The position numbers and the translations under genes were made by a program. From an uncultured Pelagibacteraceae bacterium (GTDB lineage Bacteria; Pseudomonadota; Alphaproteobacteria; Pelagibacterales; Pelagibacteraceae), in assembly GCA_902545945.1 (NCBI GenBank), contig CACCID010000003.1, forward strand, positions 23,109 to 87,108: a DNA stretch of 64,000 bases, written 5' to 3'. Below the pieces are notes generated by a model. The model did no database searches. It was given only the letters and a program-made list of their open reading frames with translations, and was not told the DNA's origin. Positions 23,919 to 31,193 of this stretch are shown in pieces. Each line of letters starts with the position of its first letter. The first letter of the stretch is position 1.

Positions 23919-24845
23919 TTAATTTTCAGCGGTCGCTATTAAAGTATCTGTTTGTCCTAATCTTATTAAATTTTCAACATATGAGTTATTCAATTTTTTG
24001 TTAATAATTTCTTTATAAAAGTTATGACCACCAGGTTTTCTTCTTAAAAACCATCCTAAATGATTTGAAAAATTATATCTTTGATAATATTGAATTTTTA
24101 TATTCTTAAAACCCGCTTTAGAAATTATTTTTTTGAGAGAGTCATACGTGTGTAAAATTAAATGTTCACTCCAAAAAGTAAAATTTTTAAATTCTTTTAA
24201 CTCATCTTGTAAAATAAGAAAATCTTCAGCATGCGGAACCTCAATAATGATTTTTCCTTTTTTTTTTAATCTTGATTTTAGAATTTTTAAAGTTTCTATC
24301 TGATATGGAATATGCTCTAAAACATGAAACATCGTTATCACATCAAATTTATGCCCAAAAGAGTAAATATTTTTTGAAATATTAATTTTTTTTATATTAT
24401 TTTTTATATATTCTAAACACTCTTTTCTTAGTTCAACACCGCTTAAAGACTTATAGTTTTTTAAATTATTTAAAAAACCACCCCACCCACAACCAAAGTC
24501 AAGTATTTTTTTATTTTCTAAATTTTTTTTAAACTGACTTGCCCTCCTATAGTCATCACTGATGATTGGTGTTTTAATATTTCCACAATGAGTTTTAATG
24601 TTTGCAAATTTTCTTATAACTTTATCCGATGTTTTCTTATCTACATCTCCATATTTTAAAGATGTATAGTATTTATTTGAAGTAATATACTTTTCTAAAA
24701 ATATTATTTTTGTTTTAAAATCCTGTACTACTTTAATATTTTTATCTCTAGTTTTGTTTAGATTAATTAGTCGTGTATCACTGATTAAATTTAATTTTTT
24801 TAAATCTTTGTAAATAGGATTACTTATTTTTTGTTTTTTTTTCAT
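23919..24845 (-). CDS. Class I SAM-dependent methyltransferase
   Basis: 308 residues. The central domain has the Rossmann-type SAM motif ILDFGCGWGGF (about residues 114-124), an acidic strand end (SGVELRKE), motif II FDVITMFHVLEHI and the post-motif GKIIIEVPHAEDFL, typical of the Methyltransf_23 group. The N-terminal 100 residues are lysine-rich and unclassified. The substrate cannot be read from sequence; neighbours are unrelated. It lies alone on the minus strand between hairpin copies 1 and 2, so it is the main cargo of that module. Similar enzymes are frequent in variable surface-polysaccharide islands, a possible but unproven role. Confidence 0.75.
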   Translation of the reverse strand: MKKKQKISNPIYKDLKKLNLISDTRLINLNKTRDKNIKVVQDFKTKIIFLEKYITSNKYYTSLKYGDVDKKTSDKVIRKFANIKTHCGNIKTPIISDDYRRASQFKKNLENKKILDFGCGWGGFLNNLKNYKSLSGVELRKECLEYIKNNIKKINISKNIYSFGHKFDVITMFHVLEHIPYQIETLKILKSRLKKKGKIIIEVPHAEDFLILQDELKEFKNFTFWSEHLILHTYDSLKKIISKAGFKNIKIQYYQRYNFSNHLGWFLRRKPGGHNFYKEIINKKLNNSYVENLIRLGQTDTLIATAEN

Positions 24846-24867
24846 TTAATAAATTTCATACTTATTT

Positions 24868-24904
24868 TTTTAAAGGGGCGTTCTATTGCCAGGTGCCTTT
24901 AAAA
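24868..24904. repeat. Hairpin repeat copy 2
   Basis: Nine-base-pair stem TTTTAAAGG/CCTTTAAAA around a 19-base loop containing GCGTTCTATTGCCAGGTG. The core matches the tmRNA 3' end with one G-to-A change, while the stem has a completely different but still self-complementary sequence. It sits between the divergent starts of the methyltransferase and the DUF2784 gene, so it cannot be a terminator for either. Confidence 0.8.
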
Positions 24905-24920
24905 TTAGTAAATATATTGA

Positions 24921-25283
24921 ATGTACGAATTATTTGCAAATCTTACTTTAATTATACATTTAATTTTTATCTTATTTGTTATTTTTGGTGGATTGCTTTT
25001 TTTTATTTTTTCAAAAATCATCTATATTCACCTCCCAGCCGTATTATGGGGAATTTATATAGAACTAAATAATTCTATTTGCCCATTAACTTATCTCGAA
25101 AATTGGTTTTTGCTCAAAGGTGAGTTAACAACCTATTCTAATGATTTTATTAACAACTACCTTTTTCCAATAATTTATCCTGAGGGGCTAACTAATGAAA
25201 TTCAAATATATCTTGGTATATCGCTGATAGTTATTAATATTTTAATTTACGGGTTAATTTATAAAAATTTAAAGAATTTATAA
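24921..25283 (+). CDS. DUF2784 family small membrane protein
   Basis: 120 residues with two or three membrane helices. The family pattern is clear: N-terminal helix (LTLIIHLIFILFVIFGGLL), HLPAVLWGIYIEL, the conserved ICPLTYLENW, then YLFPIIYPEGLT and a final helix. No biochemical function is established for DUF2784. It opens the middle module between hairpin copies 2 and 3 and is followed without gap by the next gene. Confidence 0.8.
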   Translation: MYELFANLTLIIHLIFILFVIFGGLLFFIFSKIIYIHLPAVLWGIYIELNNSICPLTYLENWFLLKGELTTYSNDFINNYLFPIIYPEGLTNEIQIYLGISLIVINILIYGLIYKNLKNL

Positions 25284-25616
25284 ATGAAAAATATCGAAAA
25301 TTTATTTGTCTACGGAACTCTTCAAAAAGGGAAGCAGCACCAAAATATTTTAGGAAAAATTAAAGGGAAATGGAAAAAAGGATATGTGAACGGGAAGCTT
25401 TATAACATAAGCTCGGGTCCAGATTATGGGTATCCAGGTCTTAAGCTTGATCCGAAAGGAATAAAAATTTATGGCATGATTTTTCAGTCAAAAGATCTTG
25501 AAAATTATATAAAAAAAATTGATGAATTTGAGGGTAATAACTATAAGAGAGTTATCTCAAGAGTATTTTTAGAGAATGGTTCTATAATTAATTCATATTT
25601 ATACGAAATAAAATGA
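25284..25616 (+). CDS. Gamma-glutamylcyclotransferase-like (AIG2/GGCT) protein
   Basis: 110 residues beginning with the family signature VYGTLQKGKQHQNIL (Y-G-T-L loop) and ending with the catalytic-glutamate region IDEFEGNNYKR. The fold opens gamma-glutamyl amine bonds to give 5-oxoproline, in glutathione or gamma-glutamylamine turnover. It starts at the base after the DUF2784 stop and overlaps the next gene by 4 bases, forming a three-gene operon. The exact substrate is unknown. Confidence 0.8.
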   Translation: MKNIENLFVYGTLQKGKQHQNILGKIKGKWKKGYVNGKLYNISSGPDYGYPGLKLDPKGIKIYGMIFQSKDLENYIKKIDEFEGNNYKRVISRVFLENGSIINSYLYEIK

Positions 25617-25972
25617 AAAATTTTTTAGCAGTAGTAATTCTAGGTCTATTAATTTTAAGTGATCATTATCCAGTATTAGCAAATAATTTGACTTGCAAAG
25701 ATGATAAAAATAACAAAGTTATAACTATATTCTATGACCAAGATAAAGTAGAAGCGTTAGGAAAAACATTCACAAATGTCTTAGTTTTTGGAAACGGTAT
25801 TTCAGCAGAGTATTCTACGTGGAAGAGTTTATTTTTAGGTTTTGGAAAGATACTAGATGAGACCTGGAAAATAAATTTGGAATTTTCAAAACCTAAATCA
25901 GCTTCTATAATTAAATTTAAAAATAAAAATGGAAAATCTGAACAATTAAGTGAAAGTTTATATTTATGTTGA
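25613..25972 (+). CDS. Exported protein of unknown function
   Basis: 119 residues with a signal peptide (MKNFLAVVILGLLILSDHYPVLA, cleavage likely near residue 23) and a small beta-rich mature part. It has two cysteines, one early (LTCKDD) and one as the final residue (LYLC), which could form a disulfide in the periplasm. No family recognised. Start overlaps the upstream gene by ATGA; stop lies two bases before hairpin copy 3. Confidence 0.65.
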   Translation: MKNFLAVVILGLLILSDHYPVLANNLTCKDDKNNKVITIFYDQDKVEALGKTFTNVLVFGNGISAEYSTWKSLFLGFGKILDETWKINLEFSKPKSASIIKFKNKNGKSEQLSESLYLC

Positions 25973-25974
25973 AT

Positions 25975-26007
25975 TTAAGGGTGCGTTCTGTTGCCAGGTG
26001 CCCTTAA
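25975..26007. repeat. Hairpin repeat copy 3
   Basis: Stem TTAAGGG/CCCTTAA (7 bp) around a 19-base loop carrying GCGTTCTGTTGCCAGGTG, identical in this core to the tmRNA copy. Arms again differ from the other copies but remain complementary. Located directly after the stop of the exported protein gene. Confidence 0.82.
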
Positions 26008-26115
26008 CCTTTAACGTTATATAACAATTCTAGAGTTTAAAATACTCAAATTTCTTTGGCGGCTGTGTCCAAATTGGACCCTAATTGTGCCCAACTTAAA
26101 AGCTAAAAATGATTA
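26008..26115. promoter_or_regulatory. Intergenic segment with GTCCAAATTGGAC palindrome
   Basis: Between hairpin copy 3 and the next gene. It contains a perfect 13-base palindrome (26067-26079) inside a locally GC-richer stretch TTGGCGGCTGTGTCC ... GTGCCC that stands out from the AT-rich surroundings, and a loose direct repeat CCAAATTGGACCC / CCTAATTGTGCCC. It could be an operator or part of a recombination site; no clear promoter is seen. Confidence 0.35.
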
Positions 26116-26451
26116 GTGATAAAAATACTTAAGTACTTTTTCTTATCAATTTTTCTTTCATTTTTTATTGCAATTGTTTTAGCTTTAATTTTTGCACCTG
26201 AAGATCGTGAATGGGTTAAATGTTCAGATGAAAAAGATTTATATCGATACGTTTACGATGGCTGGAAAGTAGATAAAGTTTTAAAAAACGGAGATATCAC
26301 TTATACGGATACAGGACAAAAACTTTATTATAAAGGAGAATACCCTCAAATCATTTTATCAAAAAAAGATAGGATAAAAGCATTAAATTTTGGATGGAGA
26401 TGTTATTATCTTGAAGGCGCTGAAATAAATATTATAGTCAACGGGAGTTAA
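26116..26451 (+). CDS. Membrane-anchored protein of unknown function
   Basis: 111 residues starting at GTG: one N-terminal hydrophobic segment (YFFLSIFLSFFIAIVLALIF, about 7-26), then a small soluble domain with two cysteines (VKCSDEKD and WRCYYLEG) that could pair by disulfide outside the membrane. No family recognised. First gene of the module between hairpin copies 3 and 4. Confidence 0.55.
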   Translation: MIKILKYFFLSIFLSFFIAIVLALIFAPEDREWVKCSDEKDLYRYVYDGWKVDKVLKNGDITYTDTGQKLYYKGEYPQIILSKKDRIKALNFGWRCYYLEGAEINIIVNGS

Positions 26452-26496
26452 AATGGTTGAAGAGGGTTTTGTAGAAAACTTTTAAAAAAATAATTT

Positions 26497-27051
26497 ATGG
26501 ATTTAAAGATTTCTCCGCTTATATCTGCAACGGCACATAACTTAATTTCTGTTCCTCAAAAATGGGCTAATGATATTAAACATTTAGAATTTAATGAAAT
26601 TTTAGGATCATCTGTTGGAGTTTTAGCAATGGTTTATAGCTGGAACAAATCCAAAAAAGATGAATTTATTGAGATTGCAAGCGGCACATTAGCTTCAAGT
26701 TTTGTTTATGGAGATCCATTAACAACAATTGGTTCGATAGCTGCAATGGCTCACGCTTATAATAAAACAAAAAATAAAAATGATTTAAGAAAATTCAAAT
26801 GGTCTACAATTAGAGGTATTGCAGGTGTAGGAGCGTTTGCGTTATCAACGAAACTAATTTCTATTCCAGTTTTAAATTTCCTAATCGGAATCATTGCAGC
26901 CACAATAGTCAAAAATGTTGTGAAAAGCTTAAGATTGTTTGAATACATGAATTATTTGAGAAACTTGAGAATTTATTTGCCATACATAAAATCTCAAATA
27001 AGTAGAAGAGATTTTCTAAAACTAAATATTTTTAAATATAAACCAGCCTAA
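26497..27051 (+). CDS. Protein of unknown function with glycine/alanine-rich helices
   Basis: 184 residues. Two alanine/glycine-rich helical segments (ILGSSVGVLAMVYSW and TIGSIAAMAHAY) precede a stronger hydrophobic region near residues 109-146 (GIAGVGAFALSTKL, then FLIGIIAATIVKNVV), then a basic, aromatic C-terminus. It looks like a membrane-associated protein; no domain family recognised. It abuts the next gene without a spacer, suggesting a functional pair. Confidence 0.55.
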   Translation: MDLKISPLISATAHNLISVPQKWANDIKHLEFNEILGSSVGVLAMVYSWNKSKKDEFIEIASGTLASSFVYGDPLTTIGSIAAMAHAYNKTKNKNDLRKFKWSTIRGIAGVGAFALSTKLISIPVLNFLIGIIAATIVKNVVKSLRLFEYMNYLRNLRIYLPYIKSQISRRDFLKLNIFKYKPA

Positions 27052-27540
27052 ATGAAAAAATATGAAAATGCTAGTGACGATGGATTGGCACAAATATTTA
27101 TAAACGCACAAGACATAGTTTCTAACAACAAACCAAATAAAAAAGAGGCTTTAGAATTTATTGAATGGGTGAAGATAGAATGGGCTAAAAGAAAAAAATT
27201 GTATATAGAGGGAAAAAGAAAGCTCCAATATCCTGAAAAAGGAATGTTAGCCACACTAGGATATAAAGCAGGATTTATGAAAGGTCATGATAGAAGAAAC
27301 TTATTAAAATTTGTTATGACATCTGACTCTCTTCCCTTTGTACAAGGCGAAGCATATATGGCCTCTTGGGATAGCCCATTGAGTGAAAAAAGACTTTTAA
27401 AATTAAGTTATTTACTTGCTAACTTAATTAAAAAAGGAAAGGGCCAAGAGATGACAAGAGATAACTGGAAAAAAGATTTGATTTTTTTATTTGAAGAATA
27501 CTATAAGGATAAACATACTTTTTCTTGGCCTAAAATTTAG
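27052..27540 (+). CDS. Soluble protein of unknown function
   Basis: 162 residues, predicted cytoplasmic and mostly helical, rich in lysine, tryptophan and acidic residues. Notable stretches are EALEFIEWVKIEWAKRKKLY, GMLATLGYKAGFMKG and EDNWKKD-like TRDNWKKDLIFLFEEYY. No catalytic motif or family recognised. Immediately follows the preceding gene (no intergenic base) and converges on the nuclease-like gene beside the tmRNA. Uncharacterised two-gene unit in the accessory region. Confidence 0.6.
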   Translation: MKKYENASDDGLAQIFINAQDIVSNNKPNKKEALEFIEWVKIEWAKRKKLYIEGKRKLQYPEKGMLATLGYKAGFMKGHDRRNLLKFVMTSDSLPFVQGEAYMASWDSPLSEKRLLKLSYLLANLIKKGKGQEMTRDNWKKDLIFLFEEYYKDKHTFSWPKI

Positions 27541-27549
27541 CTCGCAATT

Positions 27550-27960
27550 TCACTTTCTTCTATGTGCCTGAGTGGGTATATATAAATAATCTATCTTATT
27601 ATTAATTAATTTATTCATTGCTTTATCATTTATTTTAAAGCCCCATTTAATCCAGAGAACATTATGACCAAGACTTTTACAAAAAATTAATTTTTCTATT
27701 GAATTTAATTTATTTCCTCTGTCAATTTCAACATCAAATATTTGATTACTACTAGAAATTCTTAAGTCAATTCTACCACCTCTTCCACCTTTACCTTTAA
27801 AATTTTTAAGTTTTACCTCAGTGATAATTTTAAATTTTTTATTAAATAGTCGAATTAATAAACTTGTCAGATATGAAGTTATATCGGTGGATTTATCAAA
27901 GCATTCATCAATATTTTTTTCTATAATTTTTTGATTTTTTAAAAGTGTTTTTTTTATCAT
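27550..27960 (-). CDS. Unknown protein, possibly PD-(D/E)XK nuclease-like
   Basis: 136 residues. After a helical N-terminus there is a glycine-rich basic patch (KGKGGRGGRIDLRI) followed by IFDVEIDRGNKLNS. An aspartate in a strand (RIDLR) and an acidic-x-acidic pair in the next strand (EID) about 14 residues on, then a helix, resembles the core of PD-(D/E)XK nucleases, but the canonical E-x-K reads E-I-D. No family recognised. Its ATG lies only 5 bases beyond the tmRNA 3' end, so it sits exactly at the expected insertion point of an element integrated there. Confidence 0.5.
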   Translation of the reverse strand: MIKKTLLKNQKIIEKNIDECFDKSTDITSYLTSLLIRLFNKKFKIITEVKLKNFKGKGGRGGRIDLRISSSNQIFDVEIDRGNKLNSIEKLIFCKSLGHNVLWIKWGFKINDKAMNKLINNKIDYLYIPTQAHRRK

Positions 27961-27965
27961 TAATA

Positions 27966-27990
27966 GGGGCGTTCTGTTGCCAGGTGCCCC
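27966..27990. repeat. Hairpin repeat copy 4 (3' end of tmRNA coding piece)
   Basis: GGGGC/GCCCC arms enclosing GTTCTGTTGCCAGGT. On the minus strand this is the last structured element of the tmRNA coding piece, after the tag ORF and a TTAATTAAC...GTTAATTAA hairpin. It is the reference for the three dispersed copies at 23.7, 24.9 and 26.0 kb, all in the same orientation. Confidence 0.85.
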
Positions 27991-28205
27991 AGACCCCGTT
28001 ACTTAATTAACAAAGTTAATTAAGCTGCAAGTGCGTAACTTTCGTTAGCATTTGTAAATTGGCCCGTTACGTCGGAACCATCTCGTACGAAAGAATAGCC
28101 TTTAGACATCCGTCGATCCTAATTCACCCCCATAAGTTGTAAATGGTGGAGGTGGTGGGTACTGCCCCCACGTCCGTAATGTTTATTACGAAATTCGTTT
28201 ATCGT
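27966..28205 (-). ncRNA. ssrA: Two-piece (circularly permuted) tmRNA
   Basis: Rescues stalled ribosomes by trans-translation. On the minus strand the acceptor piece comes first: T-arm GTGGG-GGCAGTA-CCCAC then CACCTCCA and CCA ending at 28144. A 12-base spacer (28132-28143) follows, then the coding piece starting GGGGGTGAATTAGG with the conserved ATCGACGG. GGGGGTG pairs with CACCTCC as the acceptor stem. The tag frame GCT AAC GAA AGT TAC GCA CTT GCA GCT TAA (28020-28049) gives ANESYALAA, ending in the usual protease signal. Permuted two-piece tmRNA is the alphaproteobacterial form. The 5' boundary of the acceptor piece (about 28200-28220) is estimated; the 3' end is the hairpin at 27966. Confidence 0.93.
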
Positions 28206-28229
28206 CATAGTTGGAAAACCAACACTATT

Positions 28230-28257
28230 AATATAAAACTCTTTAACAGATATTCAA
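28230..28257 (-). promoter_or_regulatory. Candidate promoter of ssrA
   Basis: On the minus strand, TTGAAT (28252-28257) and TATATT (28230-28235) are separated by 16 bases, placing transcription start near 28222, just ahead of the tmRNA acceptor piece. It lies in the divergent gap before thyX. Confidence 0.45.
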
Positions 28258-28271
28258 TAAATTATTTCAAA

Positions 28272-29219
28272 ATGAAATTAACACCAGAACAAAAGCAAGA
28301 AATTGTAGATCAACAATCTCAAAAAAACTCTACTAAAAGAGTAACTTCGCCAGAATTAGAAAAAATACTTTACGAGGCTTTACCTGTTTTAGATCATGGT
28401 TTTGTTAGAGTAGTAGATTATATGGGAGATGATAGTTCCATCGTTCAATCTGCTAGAGTTTCATATGGCAAAGGAACAAAAAAAGTTTCTACTGATGAAG
28501 GACTAATAAAATATTTGATGAGGCATTGGCACTCTACTCCTTTTGAAATGTGTGAAATAAAATACCATGTAAAACTTCCAATATTCATCGCACGTCAATG
28601 GATCAGGCATAGAACAGCAAATGTTAATGAGTATTCTGCAAGATATTCAATATTAGATAAAGAATTTTATTTACCATCCAAAGATCAGCTTTCAGCCCAA
28701 TCAACATCCAATAGACAAGGCAGAGGGGAATTAATCACTGGAGAACAAGCGGATGAGGTTCTACAAATTTTAAAAGATGATGCTACAAGAACCTACGATA
28801 ATTATGAAAAAATGCTTAATGAAAGATTTGATGGGAGTACAATCGATGAAGGTAAAACTGGTTTAGCAAGGGAATTAGCTAGAATGAATTTAACATTAAA
28901 CTCTTATACCCAATGGTACTGGAAAACAGATTTATTAAATTTATTAAATTTTTTATTTTTAAGAGCTGATAGTCATGCTCAGTATGAAATAAGAGTTTAT
29001 GCAGAAGCAATGTTAGAAACAGTTAAAAAATGGGTGCCTATAACTCATGCTGCATTTTTAGATTATAGAGTTGGTGCTGTTCATGTATCAGCCAAAGGCA
29101 AAAAAGTTATTCAACAAATGGTTAAAGGTGAAAAAGTAAGTCACGAAAGTTCGGGTCTTTCTAAAAGAGAATGGAATGAATTAATGGTCTCTTTTGATTT
29201 TAAAGAAAAGATTGTTTAA
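28272..29219 (+). CDS. thyX: Flavin-dependent thymidylate synthase
   Basis: Makes dTMP from dUMP using FAD, NAD(P)H and methylene-tetrahydrofolate. The ThyX signature is present as [15 protein letters not shown], with dUMP/FAD-site segments around [24 protein letters not shown] and a C-terminal [12 protein letters not shown]. The start [10 protein letters not shown] gives 315 residues; earlier in-frame starts run through the divergent tmRNA gene and are not credible. Its end overlaps mrp (opposite strand) by 20 bases. Confidence 0.95.
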   Translation: MKLTPEQKQEIVDQQSQKNSTKRVTSPELEKILYEALPVLDHGFVRVVDYMGDDSSIVQSARVSYGKGTKKVSTDEGLIKYLMRHWHSTPFEMCEIKYHVKLPIFIARQWIRHRTANVNEYSARYSILDKEFYLPSKDQLSAQSTSNRQGRGELITGEQADEVLQILKDDATRTYDNYEKMLNERFDGSTIDEGKTGLARELARMNLTLNSYTQWYWKTDLLNLLNFLFLRADSHAQYEIRVYAEAMLETVKKWVPITHAAFLDYRVGAVHVSAKGKKVIQQMVKGEKVSHESSGLSKREWNELMVSFDFKEKIV

Positions 29220-29994
29220 TTTTTTTTGCTATGTTTTTAAATAATTTTGAGACCTCATGATCAGGGTCAGAATGAGTCAAAGGTTGGCCTTTATCAGCTG
29301 AAGCTCTTAAATCTTGATGAATTGGAAGATGGCCTAAAAATTGTTTATTAAATTCTTTAGCAGTTTTCTCCACTCCGCTTTCACCAAAAATTTTATATTC
29401 TTTCCCATCATCTCCTTTAAAGTAACTCATATTATCGATAAGACCTAAAATTCTCACTGCAGTTTTATCAAACATTTGAATTCCTCTTTTGACATCAAGC
29501 AAAGCTAAGTCTTGAGGAGTTGAAACAATAATTGCTCCATCAACTTTTACTTCTTGAGCAAAAGTTAGTTGAGTATCTCCAGTACCAGGTGGCATATCAA
29601 TTATAATAAAATCTCGATCTCTCCACAAAACTTTTTGTGTCATGGTTTTAATTGCACTAATTACCATCGGCCCCCTCCAAATCATGGGAGTCTGTTCGTC
29701 TACTAAAAAACCCATAGACATACATTGCGCACCATATTTTTCTAATGGGACTATAGCTTTACCATCTTCACTTTTTGGCTTCTCATTTAGATTGATTAAT
29801 TTTGGCAGAGATGGTCCATATACATCAGCATCAAGTATACCTATTTTTAATCCAAGATTTTGAAGTGCGAAAGCAAGATTAATTGCAACAGTAGATTTAC
29901 CAACTCCACCTTTAGCACTAGAAACTAGTAATACAAACTTAGTTCCGTTAATTGGAGTTTTAACAAATTGTTTTGGCGGTGGTTTTTGGCTCAT
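29200..29994 (-). CDS. mrp: Mrp/NBP35-family P-loop ATPase (Fe-S carrier type), short form
   Basis: 264 residues. Deviant Walker [10 protein letters not shown] near residue 29, SKSE-like [27 protein letters not shown] and IDNMSYF mark the Mrp/ApbC family, which carries iron-sulfur clusters to apo-proteins. It lacks the N-terminal MIP18/DUF59 domain of many Mrp proteins. The C-terminal C-x-x-C that normally follows NMSYF is replaced by KGDDGKE, so cluster binding cannot use those cysteines; loss of this pair is seen in other alphaproteobacterial Mrp. Overlaps the 3' end of thyX. Confidence 0.88.
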   Translation of the reverse strand: MSQKPPPKQFVKTPINGTKFVLLVSSAKGGVGKSTVAINLAFALQNLGLKIGILDADVYGPSLPKLINLNEKPKSEDGKAIVPLEKYGAQCMSMGFLVDEQTPMIWRGPMVISAIKTMTQKVLWRDRDFIIIDMPPGTGDTQLTFAQEVKVDGAIIVSTPQDLALLDVKRGIQMFDKTAVRILGLIDNMSYFKGDDGKEYKIFGESGVEKTAKEFNKQFLGHLPIHQDLRASADKGQPLTHSDPDHEVSKLFKNIAKKIKQSFL

Positions 29995-30077
29995 CTTTTA
30001 AATATTTTAAACGATTTAGACATTATATCGCTAATACATAACTTGTTTTTGGAGTAAAAGTCACTATATAAAGTGTC

Positions 30078-31193
30078 ATGAGTTTCAAAGACAAGATTTT
30101 TAAAAACCAATCTCCTTGGGGAACACCTCCCCCAGGAGGTAGTGGACGATCGCCTGGTGGAAACGGATCAGGTTCAAGACAAGATCCACCCAATCTTGAT
30201 GATATTATTAAGAATATTCAAAAAACTATAAATAAATTTTCTGGTGGAAAATCAGGTGGTTCGCGTCCAATAGTTATCGGATTACTAATTTTAGCTTTAC
30301 TATATGTTGCTAGCGGTCTTTACAGAGTTTTACCTGATGAACAAGGTGTTGTTTTAAGATTTGGAAAATACGTTAACACTACTCAACCAGGATTACATTA
30401 TCACTTTCCAACACCTTTTGAGAGAGTATTAACCCCAAAGGTTACGAAAGTTAATAGAGTTGATGTAGGTTTTAGACCAGCAAGCGATACTGGAAGATCC
30501 TCTGGTGTTGGCAATGTTCCAGAAGAGAGTTTAATGTTAACTGGTGATGAGAATATAGTTGATATTAACTACTCAGTTTTCTGGGTAATTAAGGATGCTC
30601 AAAAATTTTTATTTAATATTCAAAGTCCAGTTGAAACAGTCAAAGCTGCATCTGAAACAGCAATGAGAGAAGTTATAGCTAAAAACAGAATTCAAAATAT
30701 TTTAACAGAAGGAAGATCTAAAATAGAAGTTGAAGTTCAAGAAATTGCTCAATTAATTTTAGATGAATATGGTTCAGGTATACAATTAACTCAAGTACAG
30801 ACGCAACAAGCGGACCCACCTGAACAAGTGATAGATGCATTCAGAGATGTGCAGGCTGCAAGAGCGGATAGAGAGAGATCAAAAAATGAAGCTGAAGCGT
30901 ACGCTAATGATGTAATACCTAGAGCACGAGGTGAAGCTGAACAAGTTTTACAACAAGCAGAAGCTTACAAAAAAGAAGTGGTAGCAAAAGCTGAGGGTGA
31001 AGCAAGTAGATTTTTAGCAATTTATAATGAATACAAAAATGCTAAACAAGTAACTCAAGAAAGAATGTACTTAGAAACAATGGAAAAAGTTTTAGCTGAT
31101 ATAGATAAAGTGATTATAGATAAAGAGTCTGGATCAGGCGTCGTACCATACCTTCCTTTACCAGAATTAAAAAAATCAGGGGGGAATAATTAA
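30078..31193 (+). CDS. hflK: SPFH protease-modulator subunit HflK
   Basis: 371 residues: a glycine/proline-rich cytoplasmic tail (residues 1-60, GTPPPGGSGRSPGGNGSG), one membrane helix (about 68-85), an SPFH domain beginning VLRFGKYVNTTQPGLHYHFP, then a long alanine/glutamate-rich coiled coil. HflK pairs with HflC as a large membrane assembly that holds the FtsH protease and controls its access to membrane proteins. The hflC start shares the last base of its stop, and degQ lies downstream, a membrane and envelope quality-control group. Confidence 0.95.
   Translation: MSFKDKIFKNQSPWGTPPPGGSGRSPGGNGSGSRQDPPNLDDIIKNIQKTINKFSGGKSGGSRPIVIGLLILALLYVASGLYRVLPDEQGVVLRFGKYVNTTQPGLHYHFPTPFERVLTPKVTKVNRVDVGFRPASDTGRSSGVGNVPEESLMLTGDENIVDINYSVFWVIKDAQKFLFNIQSPVETVKAASETAMREVIAKNRIQNILTEGRSKIEVEVQEIAQLILDEYGSGIQLTQVQTQQADPPEQVIDAFRDVQAARADRERSKNEAEAYANDVIPRARGEAEQVLQQAEAYKKEVVAKAEGEASRFLAIYNEYKNAKQVTQERMYLETMEKVLADIDKVIIDKESGSGVVPYLPLPELKKSGGNN

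Noticed and set aside
23693..26007. Hairpin repeats as ordinary terminators
   Set aside because: No T-run follows on either strand, and copy 2 lies between two divergent gene starts.
26453..26485. Ten-codon ORF after the GTG-start membrane protein
   Set aside because: Too short, no conservation evidence and overlaps no coupling signal.
23693..27990. CRISPR array
   Set aside because: Copies are 1-2 kb apart with genes between them; no regular spacers and no cas genes.
28143..28271. Extended N-terminus for thyX starting at 28143
   Set aside because: The extra 43 codons lie over the acceptor piece and promoter of the divergent tmRNA; the ATG at 28272 gives the normal protein.
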